Shown here: positions 57,581-64,000 of the stretch, piece by piece
Numbering within the stretch: position 1 is the stretch's first letter
How the letters are laid out: every line of letters starts with the position of its first letter
Source of the DNA: Prochlorococcus sp. scB243_498I20
GTDB lineage: Bacteria > Cyanobacteriota > Cyanobacteriia > PCC-6307 > Cyanobiaceae
DNA: 64,000 nucleotides
NCBI GenBank assembly: GCA_000635015.1
Contig: JFMR01000036.1
Location: 124,001-188,000 of the forward strand
Direction of reading: 5' to 3'
The notes under the pieces: model-generated
What the model was told of the DNA's origin: nothing
Seen by the model: the letters and a program-made list of their open reading frames with translations, nothing else
The model's database searches: none
Position numbers and translations under genes: made by a program

Positions 57581-59554
57581 TTGTTCTCTGGAATTACAAA
57601 AAAAGTAATACTACCTACAATTCTTCTTATTAATTTTTTACAGCCAACAAAATCAGCTGAATCTACGAAAATTAATAAAGATAACACTAACCAAAAAACC
57701 AAAGAGAATTTATCAAGTTCTACTAAAATTTTTGATGATAGTTATTCTGACGCAAATTTATTGCTGAAAGATCTTGATTTATTTTTAGTTGTTAAACCTG
57801 AAAAGCAGCAGGAGTTAATAATCCAATCTGATAAACAGTCTGAAATAAATGATGTTATTTATGCAGAGGGAAATGTATTTGTTGCTTATAAAGGCAAAAT
57901 TCTTAAAGCAGATAATTTGATTTACGATAAGTTAAATAAAAAAATTAGTGCTAAAGGAAATATATCTTTGGAATTAGGTGATCAGTATTTCAAAGCTGAA
58001 CAACTAGACTATAGTTTTATTAGTAAAAAAGGTTTTCTTTTAGATGTAAAGGGTAGTATTAATACAAATACATTGATGGCTGACTTATCGTCAAATTTCA
58101 GCTCATCAGACTCTGAAAAGTTAGAAAGTTTAATTCAATTTAAAAAAAAGGAAGTTTTTAATACTCCTAGTAAAATTGAAAATTGGTTATTTTTTACGGA
58201 TAAAATTTCAATAGATGGCCAAAAATGGGAAAGTAAGAAGGCTGTACTTACCAATGATTTACTTGAATCGAAACAGGTTAAATTAGCCATCAATTCATTA
58301 AAAGTTTTATCTGAAGAAGATAAATTACGATTTAAGTCATCAATAAACAATTTAATAATTGAAGAAAAAGTTTCAATTCCATTTTGGCTTGGAGATAGAA
58401 CTTTATTAAAGTCAAAGTCTGAAGAATTCTTAGCCTTTGAGAATAGGTGGAATTTAGGATATGAAAACTTAGACAAGGATGGCTATTTTATTGGTAGGAA
58501 ACTTAATTCTATAGATATTGCTGATGATTTTGTTCTGGATTTAGAGCCGCAATTTCTAATTCAGAGGTCATTACAAGGATATACAAAAAGTTTTGTAAAG
58601 AAGGACGAATCAATTACTTCAGATAAGGTGAAGAGAAATTCAAGTTTTGAAGATAATTTTGCTCTAAAATCACAGATGAAAGGGAAAATAAAAAATTGGG
58701 ATTTAGTAATAGACAAGAATTTAAATTCTCTTGATTTTGATAAATTTTCGGATGCATTTAGATTTAAGACAGAATTGAGTAAAGAAATAGATTTATTAGA
58801 TTCAAAATGGGAAAAAAGTTTTTATGGAATTTATAGAGAGAGGGTCTGGAATGGTTCATTGGGTGAAGCAGAAATTTATTCAGGTTATGGCTCAAAAGTT
58901 AAAAAAGAAAATTTTTGGATTGTTGATGGTATTAAAAAGTCAGAATCTTTATCTTTAGGTTTGGCTAAAATAACTGCAGAGGCTTTGGATGCTAAAAAAT
59001 TAGTAACTCATCTAAAAGGTAATTTGTTTTATTCTCTTGATCAGAAATTTCCAATTAGTACTGTAGTTCCTCAAAAGAAATCTGTTGATATTTCATATAA
59101 TTACATTCCTGAACCAATAACCAAAGGGCTAAGTCTCAACACAAGATTAGAATTATCATATGCTTTTTATGAAAATGGTGATCATCAAGAATATTTAGGT
59201 TTAGGTGCTGGTCCTGAATATATACTTGGGAATTTTAAAAATAAAACTTTTGACTATACTCGTTTAAGTCTTTTTCCTTTTTATAAATTTAATAGTGGAG
59301 AAAGTGTTTTTAAATTTGACCAGAATTATGAGAAATTCACTTTAAATATTGCTTTTGATCAGCAATTATATGGGCCAGTTTTACTTAAAACCATTGGGAC
59401 TTTAAATTTGTCAAGTGATTCAGATGATTATGGTGAATTTATAAATTCTAAGATCTCATTAAATTGGAAAAAAAGATCCTATGAACTTGGTATTTTTTAT
59501 CAACCTCATAATCAAGCAGGAGGAATTTCTTTTAGTCTTTATGGATTTAAATAG
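57581..59554 (+). CDS. DUF3769 outer-membrane protein, LptD-like
   Basis: 657 residues with an N-terminal signal peptide (VILPTILLINFLQPTKSA region). A periplasmic OstA/LptA-like beta part follows (VIYAEGNVFVAYKGKILKADNL, in parts, then IYDKLNKKISAKGNISLELG), and a large beta-strand-rich C-terminal part. That layout matches cyanobacterial DUF3769 proteins, which stand in for LptD in lipopolysaccharide export. The start is TTG. It overlaps convergent leuD by 8 bases. Confidence 0.8.
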   Translation: MFSGITKKVILPTILLINFLQPTKSAESTKINKDNTNQKTKENLSSSTKIFDDSYSDANLLLKDLDLFLVVKPEKQQELIIQSDKQSEINDVIYAEGNVFVAYKGKILKADNLIYDKLNKKISAKGNISLELGDQYFKAEQLDYSFISKKGFLLDVKGSINTNTLMADLSSNFSSSDSEKLESLIQFKKKEVFNTPSKIENWLFFTDKISIDGQKWESKKAVLTNDLLESKQVKLAINSLKVLSEEDKLRFKSSINNLIIEEKVSIPFWLGDRTLLKSKSEEFLAFENRWNLGYENLDKDGYFIGRKLNSIDIADDFVLDLEPQFLIQRSLQGYTKSFVKKDESITSDKVKRNSSFEDNFALKSQMKGKIKNWDLVIDKNLNSLDFDKFSDAFRFKTELSKEIDLLDSKWEKSFYGIYRERVWNGSLGEAEIYSGYGSKVKKENFWIVDGIKKSESLSLGLAKITAEALDAKKLVTHLKGNLFYSLDQKFPISTVVPQKKSVDISYNYIPEPITKGLSLNTRLELSYAFYENGDHQEYLGLGAGPEYILGNFKNKTFDYTRLSLFPFYKFNSGESVFKFDQNYEKFTLNIAFDQQLYGPVLLKTIGTLNLSSDSDDYGEFINSKISLNWKKRSYELGIFYQPHNQAGGISFSLYGFK

Positions 59555-60173
59555 CTAAATGAGTATTGAATTTTATATAAGGTAATTGGTTAAATTTATT
59601 TTCAATTAATTTTTCATTCTCCATTAGTGTTGAAGTCGCATCCCATTCCCCTGATAAAAACATTTTTCTTGTGGTTTCTTTAATCTCAAGATTTAAATTT
59701 AAATCTTTCGACTTTGCTAACGAATTTTCAAGATCAATTTCTAAGAATAAAAATTGATTATCGCAATAGTTTTGTATTTCTTCTATGGATTTTTTAGGTA
59801 GAGTAAAACAGGGAATTCCGATTGCAATACAGTTACTGTAAAAAATATCGGCGAAACTTTCCCCTATAATTGCTTTTATACCCCATCTTATGAGCGCTTG
59901 GGGGGCATGTTCTCTGCTGGAACCACATCCAAAATTGCTATTAACAATTAGTATCGAAGAATTTTTGTTTTCCTCAAGATCAAAAGGATGCCTTCCTTTT
60001 AAAGTTTTTCTATCATCTTCAAAAACAGATTCACCCAATGAGTCGAAGTTAACACACTTCAAAAAACGCGCTGGAATTATTCGATCTGTATCAATGTCAT
60101 TTCCAATCAATGAGATACATTGCCCGTCTATTTGTGTAATTTTTCCAATTGGCGGGGTAAACTCTGATTTCAT
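59547..60173 (-). CDS. leuD: 3-isopropylmalate dehydratase small subunit
   Basis: Small subunit of the leucine-pathway isomerase, partner of LeuC. 208 residues with IDTDRIIPARFLK, the NFGCGSSREHAPQAL signature and the Asp/Arg active loop. Its start overlaps the leuC stop by one base, so translation is coupled. Confidence 0.95.
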   Translation of the reverse strand: MKSEFTPPIGKITQIDGQCISLIGNDIDTDRIIPARFLKCVNFDSLGESVFEDDRKTLKGRHPFDLEENKNSSILIVNSNFGCGSSREHAPQALIRWGIKAIIGESFADIFYSNCIAIGIPCFTLPKKSIEEIQNYCDNQFLFLEIDLENSLAKSKDLNLNLEIKETTRKMFLSGEWDATSTLMENEKLIENKFNQLPYIKFNTHLAI

Positions 60174-61579
60174 CAGTTTATAAATTCTCTAACGTCACTG
60201 ACTTTGCCATTAATTGCAGCAGCAGCAACCATTGCTGGACTCATGAGCAGTGTTCTTCCAATGGGAGACCCTTGCCGACCCTTGAAATTTCTATTACTAG
60301 AACTAGCACTAACTTGATTACCTATTAGCTTATCTGAATTCATTGCTAAACACATTGAGCAGCCAGGCTCTCTCCATTGAAATCCAGAATCCTTAAATAT
60401 CTGATCAAGACCTTCTTGTTTTGCTTCAGTGGCTACTTTTTCTGAACCTGGAACTGCAAATGCTTTGACATTCTTGGATACTTTTTTGCCTTTTAATACT
60501 TTAGCTGCAACTCTTAAGTCACTGATTCTTCCATTTGTGCAACTACCTATGAAACAAACGTCTACAGGAGTATCTTTTATTAATTGTCCAGGCTTGAAAC
60601 TCATATATTCAAAAGCCTCTTCTGCAACTAATTTATCATTTGGGGATAAGTCATCTAAAAGAGGGATTTGTTGATTAATGCTTATACTTTGGCCGGGAGT
60701 AATCCCCCAGGTTACGGTTGGTTCTACCTTAGAAGCATCTAATTTAGTTACGTCATCATAAATTGAATTTTCATCGCTTTTTAATGATTCCCACCATCTG
60801 AGCGCTCTATCCCAATGCTCATTTTTTGGGGCATATAATTTATTTTTAATGTAACTAAAGGTCTTTTCATCAGGATTGATGTAGCCGCATCTTGCTCCTC
60901 CTTCAATAGACATATTGCATATCGTCATCCTTTCTTCCATTGATAATTCATGTATCGCAGGTCCTGCGAATTCATATGCACAACCTACTCCTGCCTTTAC
61001 ACCAAGTTTATTAATTATATGAAGGACTAAATCCTTAGCATAAACACCCTTAGATAATTTATTGTCACACCAAATCTGCCTAACTTTCAATTTGTTCATA
61101 GCTAAGGTTTGGGTAGCAAGAACATCTCTTACTTGACTGGTACCTATACCAAAAGCAATTGACCCAAAAGCTCCATGAGTTGAAGTATGAGAATCTCCGC
61201 AAGCGATTGTCATTCCTGGCTGAGTTAGGCCTAATTCCGGTGCTACTACATGAACTATTCCTTGATTACCACTACCAATATTAAAAAATCTTATTTTATG
61301 TTCTAGGCAATTCTTCTCAAGTGTTTCAATCATCTGTTCAGCGAGATTATCTTTGAAAGGCCTGCTCTGATTATCTGTTGGCACAATATGATCAACAGTA
61401 GCAACAGTTCTATCAGGGAATTTTACTTTTAATTTTTTGTCCTTTAAAGCACCAAATGCTTGAGGACTCGTCACTTCATGGATAAGGTGAAGACCAATAA
61501 ATATCTGATCAGATCCTCCAGGAAGACTTGAAACCTTATGTAAATCCCAAACTTTATCAAATAGGGTATCTTGACTCAA
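60173..61579 (-). CDS. leuC: 3-isopropylmalate dehydratase large subunit
   Basis: Fe-S aconitase-family enzyme that isomerises isopropylmalate in leucine synthesis. 468 residues. Cluster ligands are the Cys in [10 protein letters not shown] and the pair in GCSMCLAMN near the C-terminus; [12 protein letters not shown] is also intact. The start is TTG (61577-61579); no upstream ATG fits. It begins 13 bases after cinA. Confidence 0.96.
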   Translation of the reverse strand: MSQDTLFDKVWDLHKVSSLPGGSDQIFIGLHLIHEVTSPQAFGALKDKKLKVKFPDRTVATVDHIVPTDNQSRPFKDNLAEQMIETLEKNCLEHKIRFFNIGSGNQGIVHVVAPELGLTQPGMTIACGDSHTSTHGAFGSIAFGIGTSQVRDVLATQTLAMNKLKVRQIWCDNKLSKGVYAKDLVLHIINKLGVKAGVGCAYEFAGPAIHELSMEERMTICNMSIEGGARCGYINPDEKTFSYIKNKLYAPKNEHWDRALRWWESLKSDENSIYDDVTKLDASKVEPTVTWGITPGQSISINQQIPLLDDLSPNDKLVAEEAFEYMSFKPGQLIKDTPVDVCFIGSCTNGRISDLRVAAKVLKGKKVSKNVKAFAVPGSEKVATEAKQEGLDQIFKDSGFQWREPGCSMCLAMNSDKLIGNQVSASSSNRNFKGRQGSPIGRTLLMSPAMVAAAAINGKVSDVREFIN

Positions 61580-61592
61580 TTTGTAAAAATAG

Positions 61593-62867
61593 TTACTTAC
61601 TATTTGATAATAGTATTAATCGGAGGCTGTTCAAACACACATTTACACTTAGTCTTTGAATTTCTATTCGATTTCGTGTTGAGTTAAATAGTTTTTTTAT
61701 ATTAGTTATATGATTATTCGGTCCTGAAATTGAAATATAGACAAGTCCAACAGGTTTATCTTGACTGCCTCCGTTAGGACCAGCTATTCCACTAATTGCT
61801 ATTGCCCAATCTGCTCCTAATTTCTCTTTTACATTAATTGCCATGGCCTCACAAACTTCTTCAGAAACAGCTCCATATTTTGTAAGCTTTTCTTTAGAAA
61901 TATTTAATAATGAATTTTTTAGTTCATTACTATAGGAAACAATACTACCTTGAAAAACTTGAGATGAGCCTGATATTGAGGTTAGTGATGAAGATAGAAG
62001 TCCTCCGGTGCAGGATTCAGCAAAAACAATAGTTTCGTTCCTCTTCGTTAATTCTTTTATTAAAACGCTAGGAAGAGTATCGTTATCCTCTCCAAAAATA
62101 AATTTTGAAAAATCTTTTTTTAATTTTTCTTTAATAGGTTTAATTATATTTTTTGCTTCTAGGTTGTTCTTTGCTCGCGCGGTGATTCTGAGTTTAACCT
62201 CTCCTAAGTTTGCATATGGAGCAACGGTAGGGTTTTTAAGATTTAGTAGATCATTAATTTTTTCAGCTACGCTTGATTCTCCAATACCCGCAAATTTAAG
62301 GGTATTTGAAAAAAAGGAATAATCATCTGAGAATTTAGTTTTAATGAAATCATACGCCGTCTCTTCCCACATAGTTTTCATTTCACTGGGTACTCCTGGG
62401 AAAGTAAGGATAGTAAAATCTTTTACTGGTTCCCAAATCATTCCTGGGGCAGTGCCCCTAGGGTTATTAATAATTTGAGCATTTTCTGGGAAGAAACATT
62501 GTTTCCTTAAGCTAGAGCAATCGTCCTGAAGTTTTGAGTTTGAAAGTTTTTGTTTAATTTCATCCCATAAGAGCGCTCTTTCAAAAAGAGATACATTAAA
62601 AGATTTGGCTATTGCTTCAGTAGTTAAGTCATCTGGGGTTGGTCCCAAGCCACCAGTTGTAATTAGAAGATTACTTCTTTTCGATATTTCTTGAATTACT
62701 TTTATAATTCGATCACAATTATCACCGACAGTTGATTGCCTAAAGTGATTTAAGCCTAATTGAGATAACTGTTCAGAAATCCATTGAGCATTTGTATTGA
62801 TAATATTTCCTAAGAGTAGCTCTGTTCCAATAGAAAGAATTTCAACTCCCTTGGAGTTAGGACTCAT
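61593..62867 (-). CDS. cinA: CinA-family protein (MoCF-like domain plus NMN deamidase domain)
   Basis: 424 residues with an N-terminal MoCF/CinA domain ([29 protein letters not shown]) and a C-terminal PncC domain ([14 protein letters not shown], then [18 protein letters not shown]). PncC recycles NMN to nicotinate mononucleotide, and the N-terminal domain is an ADP-ribose pyrophosphatase. So a pyridine-nucleotide repair role is likely. It overlaps glyA by 4 bases. Confidence 0.94.
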   Translation of the reverse strand: MSPNSKGVEILSIGTELLLGNIINTNAQWISEQLSQLGLNHFRQSTVGDNCDRIIKVIQEISKRSNLLITTGGLGPTPDDLTTEAIAKSFNVSLFERALLWDEIKQKLSNSKLQDDCSSLRKQCFFPENAQIINNPRGTAPGMIWEPVKDFTILTFPGVPSEMKTMWEETAYDFIKTKFSDDYSFFSNTLKFAGIGESSVAEKINDLLNLKNPTVAPYANLGEVKLRITARAKNNLEAKNIIKPIKEKLKKDFSKFIFGEDNDTLPSVLIKELTKRNETIVFAESCTGGLLSSSLTSISGSSQVFQGSIVSYSNELKNSLLNISKEKLTKYGAVSEEVCEAMAINVKEKLGADWAIAISGIAGPNGGSQDKPVGLVYISISGPNNHITNIKKLFNSTRNRIEIQRLSVNVCLNSLRLILLSNSK

Positions 62868-64000
62868 TTAATTGATGCTTCAAGTTTGCTTTCATAAAGA
62901 GGAAAACGATTACATAAGGTTAAAACTCTTTCTTTACATTGACTTTCAATCAGTGAATCGTCTGGGTTAAGTAATCTATCAGCAATAATTTCGCCAACTT
63001 CAGCAAAAGCATCCTCATTAAAGCCTCTAGTAGTTAAAGCAGCAGTTCCCAACCTTAGTCCGCTGGTTACAAAAGGTGATTCAGGGTCAAATGGAACAGT
63101 ATTTTTATTTGCAGTGATATTCACTTCACTTACAAGTAAGTCAGCAATCTTACCAGTCATATTAATACTTCTTAAATCGAGCAAAACAATATGGTTATCA
63201 GTGCCTCCACTGACGATATTTATACCTCTATTTATTAAAGTTGAAGCTAGAACTTTTGCATTTTTTATTACTTGTTGGGAATAATTAACGAAATCTGGCT
63301 GCAAGGCTTCGCCAAATGCAACTGCTTTAGCTGCAATTATATGTTCGAGGGGCCCACCTTGAGTTCCAGGGAAAACAGATTTATCAAATTTCTTCCCAAA
63401 TTCTGAATCTTTACACAAGATAAGTCCCCCTCTAGGCCCTCTTAATGTTTTATGAGTAGTTGTGGTTACTACATCACAATATGGTATTGGATTTGGGTGA
63501 AGTTTACTTGCTACAAGACCGGCGATGTGTGCAATATCAGCCATTAAGAATGCACCAACTTCATCTGCAATATTTCTAAATGACTCAAAATTGATTGTTC
63601 TTGGATAAGCAGAATATCCACATATGATTAATTTTGGTTTTGTTTCAAGTGCTATCTCTCTTATTTCATCAAAATTTAATTCACTAGTTTGTTTATTTAC
63701 ACCATAGTGAACTGCATTGAACCATTTACCACTCATATTTACTGGAGACCCATGAGTTAGGTGTCCACCATGAGATAAATCCATCCCCATGATTGTGTCG
63801 CCAGGTTTAAGTAGACTTAGAAAAACAGCAGCATTTGCCTGCGCTCCACTATGGGGTTGAACATTAGCCCAATTTGCATTAAATAATTTTTTCGCTCTCT
63901 GAATAGCTAGTTCTTCGATTTCATCAACAAATTCACATCCCCCGTAATATCTTTTTTGGGGTAATCCCTCGGCGTATTTATTTGTAAGGACGGAACCTTG
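62864..64000 (-). CDS. glyA: Serine hydroxymethyltransferase, 5' end outside window
   Basis: PLP enzyme converting serine and THF to glycine and methylene-THF, the donor that ThyX uses. The gene is on the minus strand and is cut by the right edge. In-frame coding continues from the internal ATG at 63790 to base 64000 ([13 protein letters not shown] and [17 protein letters not shown], both conserved GlyA segments), so the ATG at 63790 is not the true start. PLP lysine lies in [14 protein letters not shown]. 378 residues are visible; the full protein should be about 420. Confidence 0.95.
   Translation of the reverse strand, partial: QGSVLTNKYAEGLPQKRYYGGCEFVDEIEELAIQRAKKLFNANWANVQPHSGAQANAAVFLSLLKPGDTIMGMDLSHGGHLTHGSPVNMSGKWFNAVHYGVNKQTSELNFDEIREIALETKPKLIICGYSAYPRTINFESFRNIADEVGAFLMADIAHIAGLVASKLHPNPIPYCDVVTTTTHKTLRGPRGGLILCKDSEFGKKFDKSVFPGTQGGPLEHIIAAKAVAFGEALQPDFVNYSQQVIKNAKVLASTLINRGINIVSGGTDNHIVLLDLRSINMTGKIADLLVSEVNITANKNTVPFDPESPFVTSGLRLGTAALTTRGFNEDAFAEVGEIIADRLLNPDDSLIESQCKERVLTLCNRFPLYESKLEASIK

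Noticed and set aside
62864..63790. A complete glyA starting at the ATG at 63790
   Set aside because: The frame continues to the window edge and codes conserved GlyA sequence, so the gene is partial.

Overview
The window reads as an ordinary chromosomal segment of a high-light Prochlorococcus (marine picocyanobacterium). The support is very AT-rich DNA with short gaps and many small gene overlaps, plus psbA, psbO, psbH, psbN, psbI, cp12, crtR, ntcA, sbtA/sbtB, a BicA-like SulP transporter and a run of Ycf/DUF proteins typical of cyanobacteria. The gene order matches what I remember of HL Prochlorococcus genomes. I saw no phage genes, insertion sequences, CRISPR arrays or rRNA genes. One tRNA, Leu(UAG), is present.

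Layout. 1-9.7 kb holds housekeeping genes: a fused peptide-type ABC ATPase, rluD, rbgA, pgk, an exported unknown protein, murG, a CobC/CobD-like aminotransferase, pyrD and rnhA. 9.7-15.9 kb is a leftward translation block (clpB2, secE, nusG, rplK, rplA, rplJ, rplL) with a structured leader ahead of rplJ. 16.1-19.5 kb has eno, a UbiB-family kinase and a small coiled-coil protein. 19.7-23.6 kb has a thioredoxin-reductase-like flavoenzyme and an inorganic-carbon uptake cluster (sbtB, sbtA, bicA-like). 23.8-29.3 kb has hemB, a glyoxalase-fold protein, mutS2, obg, a 60-residue unknown and cp12. 29.4-38.7 kb has a glutathione S-transferase, an aspartoacylase-like protein, psbA with its leader, aroC, a KDPG-aldolase-like protein, ftsH, sat and psbO. 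38.8-49 kb has coaBC, DUF2555, two small proteins, pyrB, mpg, gatC, crtR, tRNA-Leu, a Ycf66-like protein, ileS and two unknowns. 49-56.8 kb has trmB, glmM, a TxlA-like thioredoxin, thyX, dcd, a CobA-like protein, ntcA, DUF3084, a RuvC/YqgF-like protein, DUF3146 and pth. 56.8-64 kb has psbH, psbN, psbI, a DUF3769/LptD-like protein, leuD, leuC, cinA and glyA, which runs off the right edge.

How the genes fit together. Photosystem II genes (psbA, psbO, psbH, psbN, psbI), FtsH (the D1 repair protease family) and CrtR serve light capture and repair. SbtA/SbtB/BicA, Pgk, CP12 and a KDPG-aldolase-like enzyme serve carbon supply and central carbon flow. NtcA is the global nitrogen regulator. The rest is mostly translation, cofactor, nucleotide and envelope metabolism.

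Most notable points. (1) The thioredoxin-reductase-like enzyme has lost both NADPH-binding motifs but keeps CATC, as in the flavin-linked DDOR type. (2) An unlisted 42-codon ORF lies antisense in the gap upstream of psbA. (3) crtR and mpg both extend well upstream of their first ATG, and neither extension has a canonical start codon; mpg has an in-frame TGA just upstream. (4) The CobA-like protein lacks a P-loop. (5) SbtB lacks its C-terminal cysteine loop. I did not find a multi-gene system that I would call undescribed.
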